Assembly: GCA_019022495.1 (NCBI GenBank)
Contig: JAFEKR010000008.1
Span: 372,001 to 436,000, forward strand
Length of the DNA: 64,000 bases
Source of the DNA: Epichloe hybrida
Taxonomy: Eukaryota; Ascomycota; Sordariomycetes; Hypocreales; Clavicipitaceae
Reading direction: 5' to 3'
The notes beneath the pieces are model-generated. The model worked only from the letters and a program-made list of their open reading frames with translations. It was not told the origin of the DNA and searched no databases. Of this stretch, positions 32,376 through 45,039 are shown piece after piece (position 1 is the stretch's first letter; the number at the start of each line of letters is the position of its first letter). The position numbers and the translations under genes are program-made.

Positions 32376-35300
32376 GTTGTCTCTTATTGGAACAAAATCA
32401 GACGCGAAATTGATGGACGAGCCGATCAAGTTTGCGCATTTGATTTATGTCACGCCGTCGGTCGTTGATATGCTGCCCCGGATAGCGGCCAGGGTTGTAT
32501 GTATGTGCTTATAGTGCACAATGAATGATAGGGCAAGGTCCGATGGAACCGATGGAAGAAGCAGGACCTTGGGAAAACACACAGAGGCCAGCGAGAGCGG
32601 TAAAAGAGAGGGATGAACGAATGGCAGGAAGGAAGAGGCGAGAGAAGGCGAGAGAAGGAGAGGCAAAGTTGGCGTTAAGCTATCTAATTAATCATGTCAG
32701 TCAGGCCACCATGGGGAAGGAAGGCCGAAGAAAGACCAGTGCGGATGCAGCCGTCCCGCGTAGCACTAGTAATTAAGACGCATCCACATCACAGGATAGG
32801 ATAACGTCGATTGCCATGAGGAAGTATTCGACCATCAAAAAGACGTAGTGCGTGAGTCAGGCGGGGAGAGGACCGATGATGCAAACATTGAACTGGGGTC
32901 CACAAACCTCCAGCTATTAATAAATGTATCAACGACGGGTCTCTCGAATGCAGTCAAGGCCGTGCTGTGTTCGGTACGTGAGCTGCGTGAGCCGCGTGAG
33001 CTACGCGACAGACAGGTTGGTTCATGAAAGAATTATATGATGATGCGTTGTCCAAGGACGGCCCGTAGCTGCAATGGCGGGTGGGTGGAAGGGCCAAGAA
33101 ATTACCTTGCCGTCCGTGTTTCGCTGGTCCAGGACGCACCGGGGAAGGTAGGGAACGAGAAGGGGCGAGGGGGTATTATTAGTCCGTACGGACCGTACAT
33201 ATGTAATATAATCCAATCCGTAGGTGAATACGGATTATTACACACAATGTGAACGGCGGGTGGGGCTGCTTCTGCTTCTGTTGATGAGATGAGCTTGTCA
33301 GGTCGGCGACCAGAATGAGGCCTCGGGGAACGAACAACCTTGGTCTGGACTCTGAACAGTGCCTCTGAACAGTGCCTCTGAACAGTGCCTCTCATCTCAT
33401 ATTAGGCCTGAACCCCTGTCTCACCAGTCTCTTCCGGGTCTTCCCAAGGACTACATATTAACTAGCCCGACTTTTAGTTTGAGACGATGATGCTGCCACT
33501 TCTCAGAAGTCATGGCAGTTGCTCCTTCCCATACATAATTGCTGACCAGTGACTGCAAATCCCAATTATAAGGGGTCGTCACATGGCCATGCAAGCGTCG
33601 ACGTGATGTTTATATGCTGGCCCACATCCGATGCGATGCGATGCTACCTTGCAAGACAGGACAAGACAAGACAACTTGATCAGCGACTTGTCTCGACTCG
33701 TTCGCAAGCTAGCGGCCCGCCTTTATATGACTAGAAGAAACTCGAGCCGTTACGGAGCACACCATCATCTCAACGGCCTGCCTGCCCACGCCTCCTGCTA
33801 CACGATACGATTCGCCGAGGACAACCCCATCCTGGTCAAAAACGAAATTGTGAACCTACATAATCTGTGTCTATGTACGGACTTGCAACCGCGCTCATCG
33901 ACCAAAAAGTCGCGCTCGGGCTCCCTCTACGGAGCAAAAGCACCCATTTCAAGCCATCGTGAAGCCGCGCGCGCGGGGAACACGTTAATAAAAACCTAGT
34001 TTCAGCATTCCTCGCTTTCCAAGGATCCCCATCTGCACCGCTCACACAACCTCGGCAACAACAAGCTTAAATCATTCACGCATGTATCACGCAAAGTGCT
34101 GCATATGAATTTCCACCAATCTCGAGCTGTTGTGCATAAAAGGAGTACATTTTGATCCGTTCGGAGATATAGTCCCCCCGGATCTCGCCATTTGTCTCAC
34201 ATACGTCCGTAATCCGTACATGACAACAGATAAATAGCCCAGGGTCCTTTTTTTTTCTTTTTTTTCCCTTTCCTTAGTCCACCTCCGCAGTCTCCGCATC
34301 ACACACAAAGCTGCGCGCCGCGGACGCATCTCATCTTACTCGCATCTCGGGCGCTAGCAAGAACGAAGGCACCGTGTCCATCCGTCAGCGCAACCACGAC
34401 CCTTGGATATCCGCCATTGGCATGCCATTGGCAGGACTGCGTGAGACGCCAATTTCCAATGCAGTCAAGAATCGTTGCCCTCGACGTACGGTACTGTGCT
34501 CCTCCATGATGGCGAGGAATACCCCCACTGAGGACTCGTTCGCGGTGTGCATATGCATGCCCCTTGGTTTTTTTGGAAGAAATCCCATCCTTTTTTTCTC
34601 AGCGACTTAAGAAACGGAGAAAGAAGGGACCTTCTTCTAGGAATGAAACCTATGGGGGTTAGAAAGATGAGCAGCAAGGCCATCATCACTCGTCACCCGG
34701 CGAACATATCGACGAAAACAACATCTGTACCCGACTAGTATCGGTTGCGGCTCCTACGTAACTATTATGCATGCCAATCCTCGCCTTTCCCCAGAAACTC
34801 GTCGGCTTTACAAACGTCCTCGATACGATGCAAAATCCCCATTATTTAGTCTCGTCTGGCGTCGACTCGACCTTCATGGTCCACAACAATCCGTCGTTGC
34901 TGGTATTCACTGTTCTATAACTAGGAAAAATAAACAGAAAAAATCCATATGGATAAGCAGAAGTAGAAGCGCCAAAAGAGAGCTCACGTCAAGTTGTGGG
35001 AGCCTAGTGTATCGCAAAAATGATCCGTTGGCAGCATGTGTCAATGACAGAATGGACGAAACGGTGCACGAATGCCACGGCAAGGAGAATGCATCATCTT
35101 GTACGTCCCAGCTTGAGCAGCAATATTTGGCACCTAAAAGTATCACCCTTGCATGCAAGGACAAATTAGTGATAAAGTCAAGCCGACCGATGAATTTCGC
35201 AGGACCACCAGAGACTTGATTGATGTGGTTGTCGTTGGCAACAATCGCCATGCTGATCAGGTCAGGTCAAGAGATGCTTCGGCACCTGTAATGGGTTGTG

Positions 35301-35960
35301 AAATGGGTTGTAAAGTGCCATGTCCAAGGCCGCGTGCCGTCGTATACCAAAAAACCATTTAGATCAATCAACTTTGCTGAGAGGCCGAGTCTAAAGGCAT
35401 AAATGTCATGTCCATGCAGCGCCACATGGGTACTAGGCCCATCTTCAATCGCAACCATTCAAACACGATTAGGGTTGTACGTCTAAAGAGCATCAAAAGT
35501 ACGTTGAAGCAGCATTGTCCGCGATGACGGAAGTAAAGTGGTGAGCAAGAGCAAGAGCAAGTAATGACGAATGAGGCGCAGATAAGACACCGGTCAGATC
35601 CGTAGTCCGCCCCAGAACGCTCTGTCAACAACAAGGCAAGCATTACCAAGTCATCAGGAAATGTGTGCATACGTTCATCAAGGGCAAAACAGCATCGTCA
35701 CCCCCAGCAGCCTCACCCTGTTGAGCGCCTGAGGGGCAAAACGAAAGCAGGTCAGAGAATCAAATGCAACAAGTTATACATGCGCAGACACCATCACAGT
35801 TCACGCGCCATATGCGTTTCCAAGTCAGAGAGGTAGTATCAGTCAAGTCAAGGCATCTCAGATGTTTCTCATGCTGTGTCGTCGCACAGCGCAAGATCGA
35901 TCAAGGTCACCCAGTCAAGATGTGCAAATAATCGCCGTCATAACAGGAGGGGCATCGTCA
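32376..35960. other. 3.6-kb gene-poor region
   Basis: No supported gene. It contains small tandem repeats: GTGAGCTGC/GTGAGCCGC-like units at 32976-33007 and three exact 13-nt copies of CTCTGAACAGTGC at 33350-33388. An imperfect palindromic stretch rich in TCCGTAC/ACGGATT lies at 33180-33240. T-runs lie at 34249-34265. Open frames are short and overlapping. Confidence 0.4.
33350..33388. repeat. Three exact tandem copies of a 13-nt unit
   Basis: CTCTGAACAGTGC repeated head to tail at 33350, 33363 and 33376. Confidence 0.9.
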
Positions 35961-37865
35961 CTATGAGCCAGAGCCAGGAGCAGGTGCGCCTGCTGGTGGC
36001 CCGTCACCGGTTTGTTGCTGTTGTTGTTGGTACATCAGGGACTGGTACCAAAGAGCGACGTAATTCTGGTATCCACCATCTGCATTACCAGGTCAGCTTT
36101 GCCCTTGGGATCCTAGTTATTCAAAGAGAGCCAGATTACTTACATTGGGCGTATGGGTCAGCTCCGTCTCCGGATCCGGATGAAGCTCGGGGTGGGTTAG
36201 CAGATGTATCTGGGCCTTGCGAATACGACGGTCTATCAACATCCTGATGTCCACGACCCCGGGGGGGCCCGCTACGATCGCCGCTCTTTTGTCGCTGTTG
36301 CTGCTTTGTCAGCATATATACTTGAGGAGGCCTGTTGAGGATTGGGGGGAGAGGGGAGGGGGCACTGAGGGATCTGCGACATACCACAGCATCAACCTTC
36401 TCCTCAATCGCTGCTTTGGCTCGTGCAATGCTATCTCGTGAACCGATGAGTGCAATCTCTCGTTGAGTTTCACCAGGCCCAGAGGACTGAGCCACATTGA
36501 TCTTGCAGCCTGTGGTGTTCTGCATCTCGCGGATGGTCTCGCCACCTTTGCCAATAATCATACCCACCGCATCTGACGGAACATAGACTGCATCATTAAT
36601 TTTGTCCGGCCCGCCCAAGCTTCCTCCCATATCTCTGGACGGAGGTTCCGCGCGAGCTGGAGCAGGCGCGCTCTTCTTGACGGCAGAAGCCCCGTCGCCC
36701 CTTGTGTCACTATCGACGATTTCCAAGATAAGATCTTTTGCGAGAGCTGCGGATTCCACGGTACCAATGAGGTTGACAGGGCGCAGGCCATTGACGCTCT
36801 TCGATTCTCCCACAATGTTGATATGGCATCCAGATCGTTCTTGAAGGTCACGAATGGTCTCACCTCCACGGCCAATGATCAAACCAACCGTGCGGTCCGG
36901 CACCATGATTTGCATATGATCCTCACCTTCTTGCAGGGGAGCAGCTCCACTCTTTTCAGGCTCTTGACTCTTTTCCTGGGGTCGATTCAAAGCTCCCATC
37001 CCACTATCTTCGATGATTCGGTTGATGGCAGTCTTCACGTCGGCACGGCGTGGCCGAGGTCCCGTGATCCTGCATTGACGGAATGGGCCACCATCGGTAG
37101 CAGCCAAGAACTGCACACGGCAGTTTGTCTCGGATTCGATACGACGCAGGTTCTCACCCAGGCGTCCGATGATAAGCCCAACCAGGCTCGACTCGATTTG
37201 AATGGTCTCTGAGTTGTCGTCTGATCCGCCACGAAGAGGTGACCGTTCTCGACCGCTACCGCCGCCGCCTGCACCTCCTCCTCCATGGGGTGAGAAGCGA
37301 CCTCTAGAAGGCGGCGAGAAGGATCCATCGCGTCCATATTCCCTTCCATGGCCACCGCCGCGGCGGTCGCCTCTGTGGTCACCACGGGGTGGTGAGCGAG
37401 ATCGCGATCGACGATAATTGCGATCACTGTTTCGTGCTTCGGAGCCGTAGACAAGGGGACGATCGTACGAGGTGGCACCTTTCTCAGCAGCATACGCTCG
37501 CGCCTTGGACACAATGTCGTCGAAGTTCATCGTGCCCGAGTTTACGGGGCGGATGGCGCTCAAGTCGAGATTTCCACTGGCCGCGGGGGCTGGAAGATGG
37601 CCAGATGAAGCATAACCAGGGACACCTCCTTGAGGGCCTGGGTAAGAAAGTGGCGGGGCAGATGAAGGAGGAGGAGGATAAGCTTGTCCAGGGGGGCCGG
37701 GAGGTGTCTGGGAAGGAGTGCCGGCTGGTGGACGTTGAGCAGCTGGGCTCGTGGTTAGTTTGATGTCAGCATGGCTGGCAGTAACGACTAAACGAGGGGG
37801 GGACGAGGGGGGAGCGTACCCAGTGCAGCCAGAATGCTCTGGATATCGGGATGCGACTCCGCCAT
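35961..37865 (-). CDS. Triple-KH-domain RNA-binding protein (FUBP/KSRP-like)
   Basis: Exons complement(37820..37865), (36385..37742), (36144..36303) and (35961..36079), 560 aa. The first exon encodes only MAESHPDIQSILAAL. An Arg/Ser/Gly-rich segment (SRSRSPPRGDHRGDRRGGG, about 125-165) precedes three KH domains with GxxG loops GRLG (208-211), GRGG (306-309) and GKGG (413-416). The tail is Gln-rich with a Tyr/Trp segment (NYVALWYQSLMYQ), like the C-terminal tyrosine motifs of FUBP proteins. It probably binds single-stranded nucleic acid and acts in mRNA turnover, splicing or transcription; the fungal role is not established here. The acceptor of intron 2 is a tandem AAGCAG, so 36303 or 36300 may start exon 3, giving two or one extra Gln. 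Confidence 0.93.
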
Positions 37866-38803
37866 GGCAAGTGACTTGATTGAAGTTAGGGCAGCTGGGG
37901 CCGATATTATAGGATCGCCGAGCGACTCAGTTTTGCTGTAGGAATGGCGGTGTCGGAAGTCGCGACCAGAAGCGACCGAATGGCGGCGCGTTGAATCAAG
38001 TGGTTTGACAAACAATGTTGCAGAGCCTGCGTCCAACTGGTGCTTTGCAGTCGTTGGGTTGAAGAGTCCTCAAAGGGGACTGCGGCTCACAATGCGGAAG
38101 TTGGAAGGGAGATTCGCATCTCATGACCAGAGGGTGATTTTTTCGGTGTTGGCAACTGCTCAAATGCGCGGCGGAAGAACTTGTAGCCGCTGGAACACAT
38201 GCACAAGGCGGTCTGGTGCCAGCTGATCAATGCACTCGAGTGGGTTTTAGAATGACCCACCAGACGCTTGTTGGGACAGCACTCACAGCAGCGACCCAGG
38301 CGGGTGGCAGCGGCAGTAATGCGCAGGGCTTCTCCAGCTTATTTATTATTCTTGTAGTTCTGTATTGAGAAGGATGCCTGCGGAACGTCACGGACTGACA
38401 CTTCACTTCTTGACGCATAGTTTGCGAAGAGAACGACTTCATGCCCAAGTGTAGGGCTGCTAGGGCACAGGCATGCATGTCCGTCCTGCAGACAGTGGGA
38501 CACTCACTATGAAGTCTCGTTTCATCGAGGCGGACGAGGCCGGGATGAACCCAAACATGGGTGCACGACATTGTCCGAAATCCACTCGATGCTCTGTGAG
38601 AGTGGATTGATCAATGGCATCACTCACGCTGATGACGCCGACACATGTTATTTTATGACGGAGGCCCTTTCAGACGCAGACATGGCATGAGCTAGTTAAA
38701 GGAACCAAGGGTGTGCACAGGGATCAACTTGGCGCCAGGAGTGGTTGAGCAAATGTACGGAGCATGTGCATAGAGAGCGCAGCGAGCCGGATCCTGATTG
38801 ACT

Positions 38804-38858
38804 GACATGACGGACATGACGGACACGACGAACAATGACGGGCATGACGGACATGACG
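38804..38858. repeat. Imperfect GACATGACG 9-nt repeat
   Basis: About six imperfect copies of GACATGACG, with variants GACACGACG and GGCATGACG. Confidence 0.8.
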
Positions 38859-38952
38859 CGGCCCAGCCAATAGATGCCTCCCTCGCTAGATAGGTAGCCT
38901 ATGGTAGGTACGGATTAGGTGCGTAGGCATTACTCGGCTGCTTGGGTGAGGC

Positions 38953-39010
38953 AGGTACGTACATGTAGGTACGTAGGTACGTAGGTACGTAGATACGTAG
39001 ATACGTAGAT
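38953..39010. repeat. GGTACGTA/GATACGTA 8-nt repeat
   Basis: About seven copies of an 8-nt unit, GGTACGTA changing to GATACGTA toward the right. The unit is rich in TACGTA palindromes. Confidence 0.85.
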
Positions 39011-39385
39011 CACCAGGTCCTCCCTCTCGCCTGGCGCCAGAAGCAAGTAAAAATGTGTCCCAAAGGTGAAGAGCTCCCAGCGCCGAGTGATCCGGCTCAT
39101 GACCATCCGCTCTTCCTCTCATCTTTTCATCAACCTCGACATAGCAATCTCTTCCTTTCAATCCTCCTGCCACTTCTACCTCTACCTTCTTCCTCTTTTA
39201 GTTTCGAGCCATCCATATTGCGACAATATCAGCGGTTCTCTTATTACCATCTACAACTCTCGTTGTTTATATCGATTTGCGCATCTGATAACAATTTGGC
39301 GATTGCCCATTCAACCAAAGCGATTGATATATTCCAACACTATACTCCGTACCCTGGCTAGTTTTTGACAGCCCACGACTTACGC

Positions 39386-39580
39386 ATGTGCTCTCGGGTC
39401 GTCGTAGAGCACCGGTGCAAGCACCAGGTGCTCCGAGGAAGTACTAAGTGTTTCCGGGAAAATTGTCCCGGCAGAAAGGACGAGATATCCTTCGACGCAG
39501 ATGATTGCCCGCAATGCGAGGCCCACAAGGGGTTTAAATCCTCAAGATGGTGCTCGGAGGGATGCTGCACCTGCATGTAA
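39386..39580 (+). CDS. Small cysteine-rich protein, 64 aa
   Basis: A short frame beginning MCSRVVVEHRCKHQVL, with C-x4-C and C-x2-C pairs further on (KCFRENCPG, DCPQCEAH) and ending WCSEGCCTCM. Nine cysteines and several histidines in 64 residues suggest metal binding; no signal peptide is present. An in-frame ATG lies 7 codons upstream (39365). The MC start is shared with the gene at 32088-32375, though the cysteine spacing differs and homology is not claimed. I know of similar unnamed small proteins in ascomycetes. A leader intron is possible. Confidence 0.5.
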   Translation: MCSRVVVEHRCKHQVLRGSTKCFRENCPGRKDEISFDADDCPQCEAHKGFKSSRWCSEGCCTCM

Positions 39581-40210
39581 TGTAAGATACTCCGTGCAAC
39601 CATCGGAATTCCCATGTACTTGGATGACTTTAATAAATACAAACAGACAGATTTGAGCGGATATGATGATAAGGGCAGACAGTCGAAGGAGTATCGAAAC
39701 GTCGACGTCACTCGTCCGCCAGCGAGATGAACATGACGGGGAGTGGGTGGCGTTGTTGGAAAGAGCGACATGTGTTCCTTTTTACTGTGTACGGAGTAAT
39801 ATTGGCGGTGTGGTCCGTACTCCGGGGGTCAAAGCGTCCTGGAAGCGGACAGGCGTTGTGCTGTAAACTCTATTTGTGAACACTTCAAGCGCTGACGCAT
39901 GGGCGGCATGGCTTGAGCGCTGGAGAATTGCATGGGACTGTGGTAATAAGTATTAGGAAGGAACCGACGACCCGTGGGTGGGGACGTCAGCCGTTGCGAC
40001 CCCTGCCAAATGCAGCCAATATTTGTCTGTCGTCATCCTAAAAAAAAAAAAAAAAAAAAAAAAAGCGTCGGACCCCGGATCAGATTGCTCCGCCGAACGT
40101 TGCGTAATGTCTCATCTACACACACACACACACACACGATTTAAAAGAAGTTCAATCTAATAGGAAGCGAGCCAACTGCGTGCGAGCCGGACTGGGCGTA
40201 CTTTCGCGCA
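39581..40210. other. Intergenic region, bun107 promoter
   Basis: Contains an A25 run at 40040-40064 and a CA dinucleotide repeat at 40118-40137 within 100 nt of the bun107 start. No gene is supported. Confidence 0.5.
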
Positions 40211-43200
40211 ATGGCCAAGAGGGCACGTCAAAGAATCAGCTATGGTATGTGACATGCTTCTTCTCTGCTTTGTCGCCGTTGCGTGACATCGCTACCGTCC
40301 TCCCGAGACAGTATACTGGCAATTGCCTTCGTTCGGCTGATAAATTTCCCCCCTCCATGTCTGTCTTGTGCTAATATCGCTCCCCCTTCTTCTTCACAGT
40401 TCTTGAAAACGCAAAGTCGTCTGCGGGTGGCCATCGGCTGGGCGTAAACGGTCTAGCCGTCGATGCAAACAACGGTATTCTGTGAGCTTCTTCTCTCTTG
40501 TGACTGACGCACAGCCGTGGCAGTGGCCGCGACCGCGTTCATTTTGACCTCGACCTTCATCATGATGAATTCACACTTACTAATAGGGTTTGGACTTGCA
40601 GCTATACTGGTGGCCGAGATGGCATCGTCTGTGCTTGGGACCTCGGCCTCGACCTCCAACGAACCGCCGGTGTCGTCGTCAGCTCCGCAGATGCGAAACA
40701 ACCGCAGACCAAGTTTCGTGCGCAAGCTCAACCTCACACTCACTGGATAAATGATATCACTCTGGCACAGAATAACACGGCTTTGGTTTCAGCGTCGTCG
40801 GACCTTACTGTCAAAGTATGGCGACCATTTTCGGAGGAGGACAGCACTCGTACCGTCGCAATCGGAGAACATGCAGACTACGTCAAGTGTGTTGGCACTC
40901 CCCCTGCTCATATGAACGCAAGTTGGGTCGCTTCAGGGGGTCTAGATCGAAAGATCTGCTTGTGGGATCTGAACGGCGCCGGGAAAGCTCTCGATGTTGA
41001 TGTCAAGGGCGAGGAAATTCTAGAAAAGGGATCTGTTTATGCCCTGGCAGTCAGCCGGGACATTGTGGCGAGTGGCGGCCTAGAGAAAACGATCCGTCTT
41101 TATGACCCTCGGACAGGTGACAAAATCTCTAAACTGGTTGGCCACTTGGACAACATTCGGTCCATCCTGATTGACGATTCTGGTGATATCATCTTGAGTG
41201 CCAGTGCGGACAAGACTATCAAGATGTGGAGTGTCAAGGGTGGTCGATGCATGTATACCTTCACAATGCACGACGAAAGTATCTGGTCATTGTATTCTGA
41301 CGATCCGAGTCTCGGGGTTTTCTACAGCAGCGACCGCGCTGGTCTCGTGGCCAAGACGGACGTGCGTGGAAGCATGGACGACCTAGACAACGGGCTGAGC
41401 TTAGCTGTAGCTCAGGAGCACTGTGGCGTGTCCAAAGTTGTCGCTGCTGGTGGTCATATATGGACGGCTACCAATCGCTCGTCTGTGAATCGATGGGGAG
41501 ATGTTGACATAAACTCCAATATCAACCTCCCCGAGGGGTTTCGACACCGAAGGGCGGCTTCAACCGCGTCTGAGCAGACCACAAGCCAAAAGCAAATCCC
41601 CTCGGAATCGTTTCTCCGTATCTCCAACACCGCAATTTTCCCTTCCCGCACCACTTTCGACGCCGAATCCAAGACTCTTGATGAGACGTTGGCTCGGCGA
41701 GGGTCGGAAGTTGTAGTTGAGCATCCGGATCCTGAAGCGAGGCCGGTTCATCAAGCACCTGAAGACACCATTGAAGGACAGTTTGGACTTTTGAAATACA
41801 AGATGCTCAATGATAGAAGGAGGGTACTGACTCTAGATACAGCTGGCGACGTATTGCTCTGGGATCTTCTCGAGGTAAGATTGTTATATTTTATCCATTC
41901 CATTACGACGCAGATACGACCAAAAATCTTACCAAGGGCCATGACATGTAGTGTAAGCCTGTTCAAAGCTTTGGTAAACAGCATTTAGAAGATGTGGAGG
42001 CGATCGTCAACACCCGTGAGGCTGTGGCACCATGGTGCTCAGTTGACTTGAGTTCTGGCAACCTCACTGTTGTCTTGGAGCCTTTTAACTGCTTTGACGC
42101 CGAGATCTACGCAGATGAGTTGAAATTGGACGAGCCAATAGATTTCCGGGAGGATCAGAGAAGTACGAGAATTCGAGGAAGGAACCTGAAACGAACAGTT
42201 GGGAGACATCATTTTCACTAACCTGTCACATAGTCAGTCTCGGACGTTGGATTCTGCGTTACCTGTTTGCCAATCTCATCGACGAAGAAATCAAACGCGA
42301 CCAAAGGTACAGGCAAAAGTTAAATGAAGAGATGGCCAAGCGCCAAACAGCTGGTCGAATGAATGCCCCCACATCAATTGCCCTTCCTCAAACAAATATA
42401 ACAGAGTGGGAGAAGACAGATCAAGTGGCTACTCCTCGGGCTAACGGCTCTCACCTACAGCTGGGGACTCCCGGGTTGGGCATCGGTCTCGCCACTCCAG
42501 GACCCGGTGCCTCATCACTTCCACGTGTTCCAGAGGAAGCTGTATCTAGCACATTGAGCCCCCCTGAGAAAGACAGTACTGGAGAAAAGGACGACTACTT
42601 TGCCGCAAGGGGTACGGCCATTCCCGGGACACCTCCCGTCGACTCATCAGAGACAAAGACATCCACGGAGAATGGCAATGATAAGGGCAAGGAAAAAGAC
42701 AAGGACAAGACGGGCGACACGGCCAAGTCACCGAGTAGCACGTTCGGAAAGAAACTCCGCATGTCGTTCAGCAGCAAGAAGCTCGGACGGTCCATGTCAC
42801 TGGCGAACCAGGACAAGCCCGTTGTGGTTGATGAGAAGGCGGAAGAGTCGGAAAACTCGTCCACGAATGAAAAGGAAGTGGACGATAGCTTTTTGGGAGT
42901 CATTCAGAAAATCCGAAACAACTACGACAAGCAGTTCGCAGAAACTCCCGACAAACTGGTTGAAACTCGTATCACGCCGAGTCTGCCGAACGAGACGCCA
43001 GTATTGAAGCTGCCGCCTGGAACCAAGATCATAATCCAAGAAGAGACCTCTGGTGGCAGCGCCAACGTGTATCAGGGGACAGTTGAGAATGTTGGTCACG
43101 ACGCTGATGTCATCGAGCAAAAGGCCCCCATGTGGCTAGGGGAAGTACTACTGCAGAACCTTATTCCACTCAAGGACCCCGTAAAGATCTCATTTGTCCT

Positions 43201-43684
43201 TCACCCGACGGGGGATTTGCCAGCGCTGTCGCCTGCGGATGGAAACAGCCGGCTCAACGCTAACCGAATGCTTCGCGTGAAGAAGATTCTGTCGTATGTT
43301 GCAGAGAGGATCGAGGAGATGCCCGAGGAACCTAGTCCAGATGAACTGGCCCCAGAAGAATATCTCGAACTCTATTGCAATGATCAGGTACGTCAGTCAC
43401 CTTGCATTGGTTGACTTGCCCTGAGTGTGTTTGTAGTGACTGACTGACTGACTGTATGTTTGGTTTGCCAGCTGCTTGGTCCGTTGATGAGTCTTGCAAC
43501 AATTCGCACCCACGTGTGGAAGAGCGGTAACGACGTCGTGTTGTACTACAAGGCCAATGGACGCAAGGAGATCAAGCCGCCCAAGCCAGCTGCGTCCATG
43601 ATTCCAGCCGATACGCCTGGCGCTCCTGGTCCTGTGGTTGTTGCCCCGGCCTCGGAACCAACAGCGACGACACCCGCTACGTAG
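40211..43684 (+). CDS. bun107: Bun107/WDR48-like WD40 protein with DUF3337, deubiquitinase cofactor
   Basis: Exons 40211..40244, 40400..40481, 40602..41874, 41952..42162, 42234..43387 and 43472..43684, 988 aa, all in phase. The WD40 propeller covers about residues 20-330 (blocks such as [55 protein letters not shown]), with one more WD-like unit near 455-463. The C-terminal half has the DUF3337 region ([18 protein letters not shown] near 535, later [12 protein letters not shown] and a final [19 protein letters not shown]). Human WDR48/UAF1 and S. pombe Bun107 bind and activate ubiquitin-specific proteases (USP1/12/46; Ubp9) and affect endocytosis and polarity. Disordered stretches lie at about 580-740. 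Intron 5 carries a TGAC tetranucleotide repeat. Confidence 0.93.
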
Positions 43685-44220
43685 ACGCGCACACGTACTG
43701 GCTCGTGACCAGACCTCATGATGACATGGCCTCCGACAACTTTTCGGACGATTCGAAACGATTTATTGATGATCAATGCCCGCGGTATCTTTCCTCCTTT
43801 CACATCTTTCATGCTCTCACAGCCTTTTATGCCTGCCTTTTTCTGTTCAGAAGCCAGACGATGAAGCTTCCATGTGTAAACGGCAATGACAATACCCTTT
43901 GACGCTATACCGTACTCTTTTTTTTTTTTTCCACGTTATTCACTGCAGGGCAGCCCCCTCATTATTTTTCTCTTACTAGACTCAGCGCTCATCTAGACCT
44001 CCGTGGTCAATAGTCGAGCATATAGTATTACGAAAGATGAAACTGTGTGAGTATTGTTGATTTTTGACTTTTATCATGGAACGTGCTCGCTTGTGCTTTT
44101 TGAGTCTCGTTTATCAAAATTGCCCCCACCCTTGTTCATATAGTACATGGTACAACACCGCTCCTGTTGACATATATATATCATGACGATTCACGCCCAC
44201 CCAGACACCCAGTCCCCAAT
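43685..44220. other. Intergenic region between convergent genes
   Basis: 3' flanks of bun107 and PET8. A T-run lies at 43918-43930 and a TATATATAT stretch at 44171-44180. No gene seen. Confidence 0.4.
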
Positions 44221-45039
44221 CTATGAAATTACCCTCATAGCATTCACCGCCCACTGATAACTTCCCAAGAAGATAGCACCGCCTATTGATATCCACGTCA
44301 CTCTTGGCACGACGCCGGCGAAGAAGGGCCTCCAGCCTTCCGTCCTGACCATGCTCGAGAAGACGTCGGCCACGGAAACCCTCTCCGGCGACAGCATGAC
44401 CCTCGTCTTCAGCACGTCCAGCGGTGTCGTCGCCGCGGCAGATACACCGCCCGCTATGCTGCCGTACAAGGCGCTCTCGGCGCCGGACACGTCGGCCTCG
44501 TCGCGCCGCCTGCCCCAAGACTTCATGGCCTCCCACAGCGGGAACTGTATGACGGTAAAGGGCACCTCTCTGAAGACGGTGATGCCCCATCCCCTGTACA
44601 GCTCCCTCCACACGGCGAAGAAGCCCATGGCGCCCCCGTGGTGCGAGAGAATGGCGCGCAGTGCCGCCCCGGACTTGCCCCCGTGCAAACCCGCCTGCGC
44701 CCTCTGCTTGACCACCTCGGTGGGAACGCGTACCGCGCACGCCGCCACCTCGCCCAGGCTGGCGGCGAGCATGTGCGTCACCGGCTCGGGCAGCTTGGAC
44801 CGGGCCAGCGCCCGCTTCGCCGCCTCGTACGTGCAGAAGAAGAAGGCTGCGCCGGGGGCGGATCCCACGACTGCGGAGCCGATGCCTCTGTATATCCCGG
44901 AGAAGCCCCCCGAGGGGAAGAAGCCGGCCGAGGATTGGAGTCTCGTCTTGAGGGTGTCGAGCGGGAAGAGGGACAGGTCGACGGTCGTGCCGGCGAGAGC
45001 GCCTGCCAGGAGGGCTGTTTGGAAAGATGGCGAGGACAT
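44221..45039 (-). CDS. PET8: Mitochondrial S-adenosylmethionine carrier (Pet8/SAMC family)
   Basis: Intronless, 272 aa, the usual length. It has three mitochondrial-carrier repeats with signatures PLDTLKTR (near residue 26), PTEVVKQR (near 107) and PLDVLKTR (near 205), each followed by acidic and glycine motifs such as GIYRGIG, ELYRGWG and PFFAGVVPR. The first repeat begins AGALAGTTVDLSLFPLDTLKTRLQS, characteristic of the SAM carrier. It imports S-adenosylmethionine across the inner mitochondrial membrane in exchange for S-adenosylhomocysteine, feeding methylation and lipoate and biotin synthesis. The coding strand is very GC-rich, which opens long false frames on the other strand. Confidence 0.92.
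   Translation of the reverse strand: MSSPSFQTALLAGALAGTTVDLSLFPLDTLKTRLQSSAGFFPSGGFSGIYRGIGSAVVGSAPGAAFFFCTYEAAKRALARSKLPEPVTHMLAASLGEVAACAVRVPTEVVKQRAQAGLHGGKSGAALRAILSHHGGAMGFFAVWRELYRGWGITVFREVPFTVIQFPLWEAMKSWGRRRDEADVSGAESALYGSIAGGVSAAATTPLDVLKTRVMLSPERVSVADVFSSMVRTEGWRPFFAGVVPRVTWISIGGAIFLGSYQWAVNAMRVIS

Larger units (their letters stand above)
37866..39385. other. Intergenic region with tandem repeats
   Basis: 1.5 kb between the divergent KH gene and the small Cys-rich ORF. It contains two tandem repeats listed separately. The last 280 nt are pyrimidine-rich and may be the leader of the small ORF; a possible acceptor, TTTTTGACAG, at 39362-39371 hints at a leader intron. Confidence 0.4.
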
